Translations under genes and position numbers: made by a program
NCBI GenBank assembly: GCA_027061805.1
Contig: JAMOWA010000046.1
Coordinates: 1 to 34,060 of the forward strand
DNA: 34,060 nt
Source of the DNA: Thermoanaerobaculia bacterium
GTDB lineage: Bacteria; Acidobacteriota; Thermoanaerobaculia; Thermoanaerobaculales; Sulfomarinibacteraceae
Direction: 5' to 3'
In this document: in pieces, positions 1-7,145 of the stretch
Numbering within the stretch: the first letter of the stretch is position 1
Layout: every line of letters starts with the position of its first letter
Notes under the pieces: model-generated
What the model saw: only the letters and a program-made list of their open reading frames with translations
What the model was told of the DNA's origin: nothing
The model's database searches: none

Positions 1-52
1 GCCGCCGCCTTCCGCCGCCGCCTTCCGCCGCCGCCTTCCGCCGCCGCCCTCC
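1..52. repeat. Four tandem copies of a 13-bp GC-rich unit
   Basis: Positions 1-13, 14-26 and 27-39 are identical copies of GCCGCCGCCTTCC, and 40-52 differs by one base. The unit is not a multiple of three, so it is unlikely to lie in a conserved reading frame. It sits just upstream of queF at the window edge, and its full extent to the left is unknown. Confidence 0.85.
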
Positions 53-116
53 GCCATCCGTTCCGGTGGTACCATCGCCTCCCGGCCCCACGTGGCCGGC
101 GCGAGGAGGATGCATC

Positions 117-521
117 ATGGTCGAGGCCGAGGGCCGGAGGTTTCCGTTCGACACACCCGAGGTGCTCCAGCCGGAGGTGCTGGAGACCTTTCCCTACGAG
201 TACGCGGGAAGGGACATCGTCGTCACCATCGAGACCGACGAGTTCACGGCGGTGTGTCCGTTCTCCGGGCTCCCGGACTTCGGGAGCCTCGTGGTGCGGT
301 ACGTCCCCACCGATGTCTGCGTGGAGCTCAAGTCCTTCAAGTACTACCTCCACGGGTTCCGCAACGTGGGGATCTACCAGGAGCACGCGGTCAACAGGAT
401 CCTGGACGACCTGGTGGCCTGTTGCAGGCCCAGATGGATGGAGGTCGAGCTGGACTACCGGATCCGCGGTGGTATCCACACGGTGGTGACCGCGGAGCAT
501 GGCACCCGCCCCGGTGGATGA
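117..521 (+). CDS. queF: NADPH-dependent 7-cyano-7-deazaguanine reductase QueF
   Basis: QueF reduces preQ0 to preQ1, the nitrile-to-amine step of queuosine biosynthesis, in the cytosol. The 134-residue product has the size of the short, unimodular QueF class. Cys47 in CPFSGLPD is the expected nucleophile that forms the thioimide, and Asp54 is the nearby acid. The signature ELKSFKYY lies at 70-77, and Glu89 follows in GIYQEH. The ATG at 117 is chosen because GAGGAGGA lies 6 nt upstream; an in-frame start at 66 would add residues unlike the family. No other queuosine gene is in the window, so preQ0 synthesis must be encoded elsewhere. The gene ends just before the candidate pyr promoter. Identification is firm from the motifs. 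Confidence 0.96.
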   Translation: MVEAEGRRFPFDTPEVLQPEVLETFPYEYAGRDIVVTIETDEFTAVCPFSGLPDFGSLVVRYVPTDVCVELKSFKYYLHGFRNVGIYQEHAVNRILDDLVACCRPRWMEVELDYRIRGGIHTVVTAEHGTRPGG

Positions 522-529
522 AGCTGCTG

Positions 530-538
530 TGATAGCAT
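530..538 (+). promoter_or_regulatory. Candidate extended -10 promoter of the pyr operon
   Basis: TGA followed by TAGCAT matches the TGn-extended -10 form seen before several other genes here. It lies 9 nt after the queF stop. Transcription would start near 545, giving pyrR a leader of about 84 nt. No clear -35 box is visible. Confidence 0.4.
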
Positions 539-574
539 GTGGGCGATGCGCGGCGCGGATCGAGCCAGGTGATC

Positions 575-606
575 ACGAGCTTCCCGGACGGGAAGCTCGT
601 TTCCCG
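575..606 (+). promoter_or_regulatory. pyr leader hairpins, candidate attenuator
   Basis: Bases 575-586 (ACGAGCTTCCCG) are perfectly complementary to 589-600, giving a 12-bp hairpin. The second arm begins CGGGAA (589-594), which can instead pair with TTCCCG at 601-606. The two structures exclude each other, as in an attenuator. The pyrR ribosome-binding site (AGGAGG, 617-622) lies 10 nt further on. There is no U-run, so control of translation or Rho-dependent termination fits better than an intrinsic terminator. The hairpin could also simply end queF transcripts. PyrR is known to bind pyr leader RNA in Firmicutes and actinobacteria, but I do not see its classical binding loop clearly. Confidence 0.5.
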
Positions 607-628
607 ATGGGGGTCAGGAGGCCTGAAC

Positions 629-1201
629 ATGACGAGGACCTCGAGTGGGGCCGGTCTCAAGCAGATCCTTGACGAGGCGGGGATGGGGCGGACCATCGCC
701 CGCATGGCGGCGGAGATCGTGGAGAGGGACGGCGGTGAGATCATCCTGGTGGGAATCCAGACCAGGGGGGTGCCCCTGGCGGAACGGCTCGCCCGGGCCA
801 TCGTGGCCTCCACGGGCCACAGCGTGGGCACCGGACGGCTGGACATCACGCTCTACCGCGACGACGTGGGCCCCTGGCGGCCCGCGCACGCCCAGCCGGT
901 CCTCAAGGAGACCGTGCTGCCCCCCTCCATCGACGGGGCCACGGTGTGGCTGGTGGACGACGTGCTCTTCACCGGGAGGACCGTGCGGGCGGCGCTGGAC
1001 ACGCTGATGGACTACGGCCGGCCACGAGCCGTACGGCTGGCGGTCCTGGTGGACCGGGGGCACCGGGAGCTGCCCGTGGCAGCGGACGTGGTGGGACGGA
1101 AGGTCCACACGTCGCGCGACGAGGACGTCCAGGTCCGCCTCAAGGAGGTGGACGGGGTGGACGGCGTCTGGATCGGAAAGGAGACCCCGAATGCCCGTTG
1201 A
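629..1201 (+). CDS. pyrR: PyrR, pyr operon regulator / uracil phosphoribosyltransferase
   Basis: PyrR is a type I phosphoribosyltransferase fold protein that binds pyr mRNA in response to UMP and often also converts uracil plus PRPP to UMP. The PRPP-binding motif [10 protein letters not shown] is at residues 109-118. The family motif [11 protein letters not shown] is followed by the conserved [10 protein letters not shown] stretch. The ATG at 629 is preferred because AGGAGG ends 6 nt before it; starting at 539 would put the leader hairpin inside the gene. At 190 residues it matches the usual length of about 180. It overlaps pyrB by 11 bp and heads the pyr cluster, the usual context for a regulator acting on its own leader. 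Confidence 0.95.
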   Translation: MTRTSSGAGLKQILDEAGMGRTIARMAAEIVERDGGEIILVGIQTRGVPLAERLARAIVASTGHSVGTGRLDITLYRDDVGPWRPAHAQPVLKETVLPPSIDGATVWLVDDVLFTGRTVRAALDTLMDYGRPRAVRLAVLVDRGHRELPVAADVVGRKVHTSRDEDVQVRLKEVDGVDGVWIGKETPNAR

Positions 1202-2150
1202 GGCTGCAACCGCCCTTTCGGGAAAGGACCTGGTGGGGATCGCTCCACTCACGCCGGGTGAGATCCAGCTGATCCTGGACACGGCGGAGGAGCTCCTGGA
1301 GATCGCCAGGCGTCCCATCAAGAAGGTGCCGACCCTTCGCGGCCGGACCGTGGTCAACCTGTTCATGGAGCCCTCCACCAGGACGAGGTTCTCCTTCGAG
1401 GTGGCGGAGAAGCGGCTGTCCGCGGACACGCTGAACTTCTCGGCCTCGGGGACCTCGGTGAGCAAGGGCGAGACCCTGGTGGACACGGCCCGGAACCTCA
1501 TGGCCATGGCACCGGACTTCATCGTCATGCGCCACCCCAACTCCGGGGCACCCCACCGCCTGGCGAAGATGGTGAGCGCCTCCATCATCAACGCGGGGGA
1601 CGGAATCAACGAGCACCCCACCCAGGCCCTGCTCGATGCCTTCACCATGCGGCGTCACAGGGGCCGCCTGGAGGGTCTCACGGTGGTCATCGCAGGGGAC
1701 ATCCGGCACTCGCGGGTTGCCCGGTCCAACGCATTCCTGCTCAACAAGATGGGGGCCTCGGTCCGGTTCGCCGCGCCGGCGTCGCTCATGCCCGTGAGGG
1801 CGGAGGAGCTCGGCGTGGAGGTCCACCACCGGCTGGAACCCGCGCTCGAGGGCGCCGATGTGGTGATGATGCTCCGGATCCAGCGGGAACGGCAGGGCAA
1901 CAAGAACTTCCCGTCGTTGCGGGAGTACTTCGACTTCTTCGGGCTGACGCCCGGGCGGCTGGACCTGGCCAGCCCCGACGCGCTCGTGATGCACCCGGGT
2001 CCCATGAACCGCGGCGTGGAGATCGACTCCGCCGTGGCCGACGGACCCCGGTCGGTGATCCTGGACCAGGTGACCAACGGCGTCGCCATCCGCATGGCGA
2101 TCCTCTACCTGCTTTCTGGAGGTGAACGTGAGCCGTCTGCTGCTTCGTAA
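1191..2150 (+). CDS. pyrB: Aspartate carbamoyltransferase catalytic subunit
   Basis: PyrB condenses carbamoyl phosphate with aspartate to give carbamoyl aspartate, the first committed step of pyrimidine synthesis. The carbamoyl-phosphate loop STRTR is at residues 62-66, and the HPTQ motif lies in [10 protein letters not shown]. The product has 319 residues, normal for the catalytic chain. No pyrI regulatory gene follows, so feedback control by that subunit is not expected from this locus. The ATG at 1191 has AAAGGAGA upstream and lies inside the end of pyrR. The 3' end overlaps the start of pyrC, so the three genes are probably translationally coupled. Confidence 0.97.
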   Translation: MPVEAATALSGKDLVGIAPLTPGEIQLILDTAEELLEIARRPIKKVPTLRGRTVVNLFMEPSTRTRFSFEVAEKRLSADTLNFSASGTSVSKGETLVDTARNLMAMAPDFIVMRHPNSGAPHRLAKMVSASIINAGDGINEHPTQALLDAFTMRRHRGRLEGLTVVIAGDIRHSRVARSNAFLLNKMGASVRFAAPASLMPVRAEELGVEVHHRLEPALEGADVVMMLRIQRERQGNKNFPSLREYFDFFGLTPGRLDLASPDALVMHPGPMNRGVEIDSAVADGPRSVILDQVTNGVAIRMAILYLLSGGEREPSAAS

Positions 2151-3426
2151 CGGCCGGGTGGTGGATCCCTCGCAGGGTCTGGACCAGGGCCTCGACGTGC
2201 TCCTGGAGGACGGTTTCGTGGCCCGGGTCGGGGAACGGCTGGATGTGCCTGCCGACACGCCCGTCCTGGACGCTGCCGGCCTGGTGGTGGCGCCGGGTTT
2301 CATCGACCTCCACGTGCACCTGCGGGAGCCGGGCTCCGAGTACAAGGAGACCATCGAGACCGGGTGCCGCGCTGCGGTGGCCGGCGGCTTCACCGCCGTG
2401 TGCGCCATGCCCAACACCAGCCCCATCAACGACGACCCCTCGGTGACCCGGTTCATCCGGGAGCGTGCGGAGGAGGTCGGCCTGTGCCGCGTGTACCCCA
2501 TCGGGGCGCTGTCCAAGGGTGAGAGGGGCGAGGAGCTGGCCGAGATTGGCGAGATGGTGCGGGAGGGGGCCGTGGCCATCTCCGACGACGGACGGCCCGT
2601 CATGAACGCCCAGCTCATGCGGCGGGCCCTGGAGTACGCGAAGAGCTTCGGCATTCCCATCGCGGCCCACGAGGAGGACGTGAACCTGGCCGATGGCGGG
2701 AGCATGCACGAGGGCGAGGTCTCCACCCGGATCGGCCTCAGGGGAATCCCGTCGGCAGCCGAGGACGTGATGGTGGCCCGGGACGTCCTCCTGGCCGAGC
2801 TCACGGGAGGCCGGCTCCACCTCTGCCACGTCTCCACGAGGGGCAGCCTGGACCTGGTCCGCATGGCGCGGCGCAAGGGCATCGAGGTCACCTGCGAGGT
2901 GACGCCGCACCACTTCACGCTCACCGACGAGGACCTGGCGGCCTCCAACTACGACCCCAACTGGAAGATGAACCCGCCCCTGAGGAGCCGGGACGACGTG
3001 GAGGCCGTGCGGCAGGCCATCTACGACGGGACGGTGGACGCCATCGTGACGGACCACGCGCCCCACCACGCCGACGAGAAGGAGCTGGACTTCGCCGATG
3101 CGCCCTTCGGCATCGTGGGCCTGGAGACGGTGGTGCCCCTGGCCCTGGACCGGCTGGTCCACGGCCGGGTGATCGGCCTGCTCCAGCTGGTCCGGCTTCT
3201 CTCCACGCGGCCCGCCGAGATCTTCGGGCTGCCCGGGGGAACGCTGGCGGAGGGGGCTCCCGCCGACGTGACACTGCTGGACATCAGGGCCCGGACAACG
3301 GTGGATCCCGGGCGCTTCCGGTCGAAGGCCCGGAACACGCCCTTCGCCGGCATGCGGCTCAAGGGCGCCCCGGTGGGGACCATCGTGGGCGGCCGGGTGG
3401 TCTGGCGCGCGGGCGAGGCGTCCTAG
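2128..3426 (+). CDS. pyrC: Dihydroorotase, long zinc-dependent class
   Basis: PyrC cyclises carbamoyl aspartate to dihydroorotate. The product is an amidohydrolase-fold protein of 432 residues, the length of the class I dihydroorotases. The metal-binding HxH is at 62 and 64 ([10 protein letters not shown]). Further ligand motifs are HLCHVSTRG and [11 protein letters not shown], the latter carrying the catalytic aspartate. I place the start at the GTG at 2128, because GGAGG (2118-2122) is 5 nt upstream; the GTG at 2122 overlaps that sequence. It overlaps pyrB by 23 bp. The rest of the pathway (carA/B, pyrD, pyrE, pyrF) is not in the window. Confidence 0.96.
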   Translation: MSRLLLRNGRVVDPSQGLDQGLDVLLEDGFVARVGERLDVPADTPVLDAAGLVVAPGFIDLHVHLREPGSEYKETIETGCRAAVAGGFTAVCAMPNTSPINDDPSVTRFIRERAEEVGLCRVYPIGALSKGERGEELAEIGEMVREGAVAISDDGRPVMNAQLMRRALEYAKSFGIPIAAHEEDVNLADGGSMHEGEVSTRIGLRGIPSAAEDVMVARDVLLAELTGGRLHLCHVSTRGSLDLVRMARRKGIEVTCEVTPHHFTLTDEDLAASNYDPNWKMNPPLRSRDDVEAVRQAIYDGTVDAIVTDHAPHHADEKELDFADAPFGIVGLETVVPLALDRLVHGRVIGLLQLVRLLSTRPAEIFGLPGGTLAEGAPADVTLLDIRARTTVDPGRFRSKARNTPFAGMRLKGAPVGTIVGGRVVWRAGEAS

Positions 3427-3430
3427 TTCC

Positions 3431-3793
3431 GTGCGGACCGTCGTCGTGGCCGCAGGCTCGCCCCGGCAGGCGGCCCGCTGGGAGCGCGTCATCGGAGCGC
3501 GGTTCGCGGGAAGGGCCGCTCCAAGGCTCGTGACCGCACCCGGCCAGCTGGAGGGGGCGGGGGGCGTGGCAGCCCTTCTGGTGGATCCCGGCATGGAGGG
3601 ACCTCCGGTCCCGCGCTGGCTGGAGGCCGCCATCGCAGCGGGGATACCGCCCTCCCGGACCCTCGTGGTGGCCGCCACCGGCTCTCCCGATGCCGGGGCC
3701 GGTCGGGGCTGCCTCCTGGTGGCCGACCCGGGGGATCCCGAGGCCACCACGGAGCTCATCCTGGCGCTGGAGCGGCTCGTGGGCGGCGGCTGA
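3431..3793 (+). CDS. Small protein of unknown function at the end of the pyr operon
   Basis: This is a 120-residue open frame starting at a GTG 4 nt after the pyrC stop. I do not recognise the family. It is rich in Ala, Gly and Pro, with hydrophobic stretches (RTVVVAAG, VAALLVDPG, TLVVAATG, GCLLVADPG) that alternate with predicted helices, like a small alpha/beta fold. There are no cysteines except one in GCLLVAD, no signal peptide and no membrane segment. Position and the hairpin right after its stop suggest co-transcription with pyrC. It has no good ribosome-binding site of its own, so coupling to pyrC is likely if it is translated. In GC-rich DNA such a frame could also be accidental. Confidence 0.5.
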   Translation: MRTVVVAAGSPRQAARWERVIGARFAGRAAPRLVTAPGQLEGAGGVAALLVDPGMEGPPVPRWLEAAIAAGIPPSRTLVVAATGSPDAGAGRGCLLVADPGDPEATTELILALERLVGGG

Positions 3794-3815
3794 GGGCGGG
3801 GACCTGAACCCGCCC
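3794..3815 (+). terminator. Hairpin after the pyr operon
   Basis: GGGCGGG (3794-3800) pairs perfectly with CCCGCCC (3809-3815) around an 8-nt loop, starting at the base after the stop codon of the small unknown gene. No T-run follows, so it is a weak or Rho-assisted terminator at best. Confidence 0.5.
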
Positions 3816-3867
3816 GCTGGCCGGTGGGCGATCCCATGGTGGTGTGCAGGGAGCTCGATCCGTTCTG

Positions 3868-3876
3868 TGCTATGCT
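3868..3876 (+). promoter_or_regulatory. Extended -10 promoter of rpsA
   Basis: TGC followed by TATGCT matches the extended -10 pattern of this window. The predicted start near 3883 gives rpsA a leader of about 40 nt. No recognisable -35 box lies 17 bp upstream. Confidence 0.5.
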
Positions 3877-3923
3877 TCCGCCCCCGTGGACCCCCGCGGG
3901 AAGCCAAGCCAGCGAGGCCTGTC

Positions 3924-5369
3924 ATGACTGACGAATCCCGTGAGCTGAACGAGTTCGAGAAGGCCCTCCAGGAGAACCTGGAGACCCAGGACATCTCGGT
4001 GGGTGCCGTGGTGGACGGCACCATCGCCGCGATCCACGGCGACGTGGCCCTGGTGGACATCGGCGGCAAGTCCGAGGCCGTCATGGACCGTGAGGAGCTG
4101 GACGAGCTGGGCACGGGCGACCCCGTGGAGGTCGTGGTGGTCTCCGCCGGCGACGAGATCAGGGTCTCCCGGAGGCAGGCCATCGAGATGCGCCTCAAGG
4201 AGAAGCTCGCGGAGGCCGTGGAGCGGAACGTCCCCATGGACGGGAAGGTGGTGGGGCGCCGCAAGGGCGGATTCGACGTGACCATCGCCGGGATCCGGGG
4301 CTTCTGCCCGGTGTCGCAGATCTCCGACGTCCGGTCCGATGACCTGGACCAGCACCTGGGGCAGACCTACACCTTCAGGATCCTGGAGTACGACCCCGAG
4401 AACCGGAAGCTCGTGGTGTCGCGTGCCGCGCTGCTGCGCGAGGAGAAGGAGAAGCTCCGCGCCGCCACCTGGGAGAAGCTCGAGGTCGGTGCCGTGCTGG
4501 AGGGGACCGTCCGCTCGCTGACCGACTTCGGTGCCTTCGTGGACCTCGGTGGCGTGGACGGGCTCGTCCACGTGACGGAGATCTCCCACCGGCGGATCGG
4601 CAACCCCCGGCACGCCCTGGAGGTGGGGCAGGCGGTGACCGTCAAGGTGCTCGAGGCCGACCGCGAGAAGGACCGCATCTCCCTGAGCATGAAGGCCCTG
4701 GAGCCCAATCCCTGGGAGGGGGCCGGGGAGCGCTACGCCGCCGGGACGAAGTTCAGCGGGACGGTGGTCCGCAAGGCGCCCTTCGGGATCTTCGTCAGGC
4801 TCGAGGAGGGGATCGACGGGCTGCTCCACGTGAGCCAGCTCCCGCCGGGCATGGACCTGGACTCCGAGGAGCTGGCCGAGGGCGCCACCGTCGAGGGCTG
4901 GATCCGGGAGTGCGATCCGGAGCACGAGAGGATCGGCCTCACCCTGCGTGAGGTGCCGGATCACGACCCCTGGGAGCGCATCGAGATGCACTACCAGGAG
5001 GGCCAGGTGGTGGAGGGTACCGTGGAGAACGGCGCCCCCTTCGGCGTCTTCGTTGAGGTGGAGCCGGGGCTCAGCGCCCTGATCCCCGCGTCCGAGCTGG
5101 GCATGGGGCGGGAGGTGGATCCGAAGACGGCCCTGGAGCCCGGCACGAAGGTCAGCGCGAAGGTGCTTTCCATCGACCCCGAGCGGCGGCGCATGAGCCT
5201 GTCCATCCGGGCCTTCAAGCGTGAGCAGGAGCGCCGCGAGTACCAGGGGCACATGGAATCCTCCGGCGATGCGGGCGCGCCGTCCCAGACGGCCTTCGGG
5301 GCGGCCCTCATGGCGGCCCTGGGGACGAAGCCCGAGGAGAAGAAGGCCTCGAAGACGAAGAAGAAGTAG
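3924..5369 (+). CDS. rpsA: 30S ribosomal protein S1, five S1 domains
   Basis: S1 binds mRNA and brings it to the 30S subunit. Five OB-fold S1 domains are visible at about residues 27-84, 104-167, 187-257, 274-342 and 360-429. Domains 3 to 5 carry the classical RNA-binding core pattern (DFGAFVDLG, PFGIFVRLE, PFGVFVEVE), while 1 and 2 are more divergent, as in the ribosome-docking domains of other S1 proteins. With 481 residues it has one domain fewer than the six-domain E. coli protein. The tail ends in a lysine-rich stretch (EEKKASKTKKK). The ATG at 3924 is chosen because homology-like sequence begins there. Its ribosome-binding site is weak, which is common for rpsA genes. Confidence 0.93.
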   Translation: MTDESRELNEFEKALQENLETQDISVGAVVDGTIAAIHGDVALVDIGGKSEAVMDREELDELGTGDPVEVVVVSAGDEIRVSRRQAIEMRLKEKLAEAVERNVPMDGKVVGRRKGGFDVTIAGIRGFCPVSQISDVRSDDLDQHLGQTYTFRILEYDPENRKLVVSRAALLREEKEKLRAATWEKLEVGAVLEGTVRSLTDFGAFVDLGGVDGLVHVTEISHRRIGNPRHALEVGQAVTVKVLEADREKDRISLSMKALEPNPWEGAGERYAAGTKFSGTVVRKAPFGIFVRLEEGIDGLLHVSQLPPGMDLDSEELAEGATVEGWIRECDPEHERIGLTLREVPDHDPWERIEMHYQEGQVVEGTVENGAPFGVFVEVEPGLSALIPASELGMGREVDPKTALEPGTKVSAKVLSIDPERRRMSLSIRAFKREQERREYQGHMESSGDAGAPSQTAFGAALMAALGTKPEEKKASKTKKK

Positions 5370-5398
5370 GGCCGGACTTCTCCGGGGGCGGAGCGGAC

Positions 5399-5407
5399 TG
5401 ATACCCT
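5399..5407 (+). promoter_or_regulatory. Extended -10 of dtd, possible leaderless start
   Basis: TGA followed by TACCCT ends 7 nt before the dtd ATG. That is the distance at which transcription would begin at the start codon itself. No ribosome-binding site is present between them. Confidence 0.4.
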
Positions 5408-5414
5408 CCCTGCC

Positions 5415-5855
5415 ATGAGGGTCGTGCTCCATCGCGTGGATCGTGCCGAGGCCACCAGGGACGGTGTCACCGTGGCCGGTATCGGCCCCGGTCTCGTGGC
5501 CCTGGTGGGTTTCGGCCGGGAGGACGATGCCGGGGTGGTCCGCCGGCTGGCCGGCAAGATCGCCCGTCTCCGCATGATGGAAGGGGGAGGATCGAAGTTC
5601 GGCGCCTCGGTGGTGGATGCCGGTGGTCAGGTCCTGACGCTCTCCCAGTTCACGCTCCTGGCCGACACGACCCGTGGGAGCAGGCCCAACTTCTCGCCCG
5701 CCGCGGATCCCGCTGTGGCCCGGGAGCTCTTCGGCGTCTTCGGCGAGGCCCTCCGTGCGGCGGGTGTGGCGGACGTGGTCCAGGGCCCCTTCGGTACCAC
5801 GCTCCGCGTGGAGATGGTCCACCGGGGCCCGTTCACCGTGGTGCTGGAGGGATAG
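5415..5855 (+). CDS. dtd: D-aminoacyl-tRNA deacylase
   Basis: DTD hydrolyses D-aminoacyl-tRNAs (and glycine mischarged on tRNA-Ala) and so keeps translation chirally clean. The 146-residue length is typical. The two family motifs are present: SQFTL at 77-81, and a C-terminal cross-subunit Gly-cisPro motif GPFT at 138-141. The usual asparagine before the glycine is not obvious here (VHRGPFT). The ATG at 5415 matches the family N-terminus (MRVVLHRV). There is no Shine-Dalgarno sequence, and a -10 box lies just upstream, so the transcript may be leaderless. It stands alone between rpsA and the rubrerythrin gene. Confidence 0.95.
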   Translation: MRVVLHRVDRAEATRDGVTVAGIGPGLVALVGFGREDDAGVVRRLAGKIARLRMMEGGGSKFGASVVDAGGQVLTLSQFTLLADTTRGSRPNFSPAADPAVARELFGVFGEALRAAGVADVVQGPFGTTLRVEMVHRGPFTVVLEG

Positions 5856-5898
5856 ACCTCCGTCCGGCCCGACGCCCGGGGATGTCGAGATGGCCGAG

Positions 5899-5959
5899 TT
5901 GAGACGTTGCTATGATATTCGATCTCAATGTTGACATGACCGCCGGGGTGTTGGACAAT
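5899..5959 (+). promoter_or_regulatory. Rubrerythrin promoter region with inverted repeat
   Basis: TTGACA (5931-5936) and GACAAT (5954-5959) are separated by 17 bp, the best sigma70-type promoter in the window, giving a leader of about 30 nt. Upstream lies a second extended -10, TGC-TATGAT (5908-5916). This is bracketed by an inverted repeat, TTGAGA (5899-5904) and TCTCAA (5923-5928). The repeat around the upstream -10 is a candidate operator, for example for a peroxide or iron sensor, but it does not match a known box closely. Confidence 0.6.
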
Positions 5960-5995
5960 CCCTGCCGACCGGAAACGACCACCTGGAGGTGACCC

Positions 5996-6511
5996 ATGCG
6001 ACCCATGACCGAGGAGTTCCTGAAGGCGGCCTTCGCGGGCGAGAGCCAGGCCCACATGAAGTACATGGCCTTCGCGTTCAAGGCCGAGAAGGAGGGCAAG
6101 CCGAAGATCGCCAACCTGTTCCGGGCCATCGCCTACGCCGAGCTGGTCCACGCCCACAACCACCTGGAGGCGCTGGGCGGGATCGGGACCACCGCGGAGA
6201 ACCTGGTGGCGGCCAAGGGCGGCGAGGACTTCGAGGTGGACGAGATGTACCCGGCCTACCTGGCGAACGCGAAGCTCCAGGACGAGAAGAAGGCCGAGCG
6301 GAGCTTCACCTACGCGGTGGAGGCCGAGAAGGTCCACTCGGAGCTCTACGCTGCGGCGAAGGCGGCCGTGGACGCCGGGGAGGACATCGCCGAGGCGAAG
6401 GTCTGGGTCTGCCCCGTGTGCGGCTGGACCACGACTGGCGAAGAGCTCCCCGAGCGATGCCCCGTCTGCCAGGCCCTGGCGAAGGTCTTCAAGGAGTTCG
6501 GTGTGGAGTGA
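5996..6511 (+). CDS. Rubrerythrin
   Basis: Rubrerythrin is a cytosolic non-heme iron peroxidase that reduces hydrogen peroxide with electrons from rubredoxin or NADH systems, mostly in anaerobes and microaerophiles. The ferritin-like four-helix domain (about residues 1-125) has ExxH motifs at 49-52 and 111-114, plus Glu16 for the diiron site. A C-terminal rubredoxin-type iron site is formed by Cys139, Cys142, Cys155 and Cys158 (two CPVC motifs). At 171 residues it is slightly shorter than the classical 190-residue protein. The start at 5996 has GGAGG 6 nt upstream; an ATG at 6005 is an alternative. It is monocistronic, with its own promoter and terminator, and suggests a need for oxidative-stress defence. 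Confidence 0.93.
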   Translation: MRPMTEEFLKAAFAGESQAHMKYMAFAFKAEKEGKPKIANLFRAIAYAELVHAHNHLEALGGIGTTAENLVAAKGGEDFEVDEMYPAYLANAKLQDEKKAERSFTYAVEAEKVHSELYAAAKAAVDAGEDIAEAKVWVCPVCGWTTTGEELPERCPVCQALAKVFKEFGVE

Positions 6512-6559
6512 GCCCGATCGGCCCCGACCAGCGGGGCCGGTGGAACTCCTGACATCCAG

Positions 6560-6587
6560 GGGCGGGAGCGGTGCCACGCTCCCGCCC
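6560..6587 (+). terminator. Rubrerythrin terminator hairpin
   Basis: GGGCGGGAGCG (6560-6570) pairs perfectly over 11 bp with 6577-6587 around a 6-nt loop. It lies about 50 nt after the rubrerythrin stop and is followed by a short pyrimidine stretch (TTCCTGT). Confidence 0.75.
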
Positions 6588-6646
6588 TTCCTGTGTTCCG
6601 GGATGCCCTGGTGCTCCGCGCAGGGGATCCGGACACCAACGGCCGC

Positions 6647-6775
6647 TCAACGTACCGCCAGGAAGACCACCAGTGCTGCGGACAGGACGGCCAGCAGTGG
6701 AGGGATCTCCCGCCAGCGGCCGGTGAACGCCCGGATCCCAACCCATGTGGCGGGGTACGAGAGATACGGTGGCAT
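6647..6775 (-). CDS. Possible 42-residue single-pass membrane protein
   Basis: A minus-strand frame starts at an ATG (complement of 6773-6775) and encodes a basic, aromatic N-terminal half followed by a hydrophobic helix (about residues 25-41, PPLLAVLSAALVVFLAV), with the charged end VR at the C-terminus. Third codon positions are mostly G or C, as in true genes here. Against it: no convincing ribosome-binding site or promoter is visible, and the frame stays open further upstream. No family is recognised. It is listed only because the stretch otherwise holds no gene and the hydrophobic segment is clean. Confidence 0.22.
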   Translation of the reverse strand: MPPYLSYPATWVGIRAFTGRWREIPPLLAVLSAALVVFLAVR

Positions 6776-6872
6776 CGGTGCGTGCCTTGTCCTGAAGTCG
6801 GAGGTCCGTCCACAACCCCTCCCTCCACGACCCGGGACAGGGCGAGGATGTACGAGGCCGCTATCCTGGAGC

Positions 6873-6888
6873 GCGGACTTCAGTCCGC
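6873..6888. repeat. 16-bp palindrome GCGGACTTCAGTCCGC
   Basis: A perfect palindrome (7-bp arms around TC) that resembles short palindromic repeats scattered between genes in many GC-rich bacteria. Only one copy is present in the window, so its dispersed nature is not shown here. Confidence 0.45.
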
Positions 6889-7011
6889 AGGGAATATCAT
6901 CCGTTCCCATCCTCCTGCGACCCGGGGGAATGCGGGCCGAGCTCGCGCTCCGTGGGTGCCGGCCCGAGGGCGGCAGACAGAGCAACGACTCCGCCGGTCC
7001 CTCGGCATCTC

Positions 7012-7041
7012 TTGGAGAAGGGTGCTTCCATATGGTAGAAT
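7012..7041 (+). promoter_or_regulatory. Promoter of the KamA-family gene
   Basis: TTGGAG (7012-7017), an 18-bp spacer, then TGG-TAGAAT (7033-7041), an extended -10 with five of six consensus bases. The predicted start near 7048 leaves a leader of about 98 nt. Confidence 0.6.
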
Positions 7042-7047
7042 GGCCCC

Positions 7048-7145
7048 GACGGGTTTCGCCCGAACGAGGCATATCCCCGGCGCAGGCGTCGTGTCACGCC
7101 GGCCGAGGGGTGGGTCTTTCACAACAGTCCGAAAGGGAGGTGTGG
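7048..7145 (+). promoter_or_regulatory. Structured 5' leader of the KamA-family gene
   Basis: The leader is long for this window and contains a small hairpin, CGGG-TTTCG-CCCG (about 7050-7062). A larger inverted repeat follows: CCGGCG at 7078-7083 pairs with CGCCGG about 14 nt later, with flanking CCCC and GGGG. It ends in GGGAGG (7135-7140) 5 nt before the ATG. No known riboswitch was recognised; the structure is seen, a regulatory role is inferred. Confidence 0.3.

Larger units (their letters stand above)
6588..7011. other. Gene-poor stretch before the KamA-family gene
   Basis: No gene recognisable by similarity is visible here. The stretch holds a possible 42-codon minus-strand gene (6647-6775) and an isolated 16-bp palindrome (6873-6888). 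The remainder looks like unconstrained intergenic sequence. No tRNA or known riboswitch fold was recognised. Confidence 0.6.

Noticed and set aside
1-60. CRISPR-like or CRISPR-remnant array at the left edge
   Set aside because: The units are contiguous 13-mers without spacers, so it is a simple tandem repeat.
1786-3837. Long minus-strand open frame of 683 codons opposite pyrB and pyrC
   Set aside because: It is the mirror of well-identified genes in GC-rich DNA, has low-complexity Arg/Pro/His composition and no recognisable motif.
3870-5822. Minus-strand open frame of 650 codons opposite rpsA and dtd
   Set aside because: Leu/His/Gly-rich antisense shadow of rpsA; no domain, no ribosome-binding site.
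6501-7145. N-terminal extension of the KamA-family frame
   Set aside because: It would cover the rubrerythrin terminator and the predicted promoter, and its sequence resembles no aminomutase. The ATG at 7146 has a strong ribosome-binding site.
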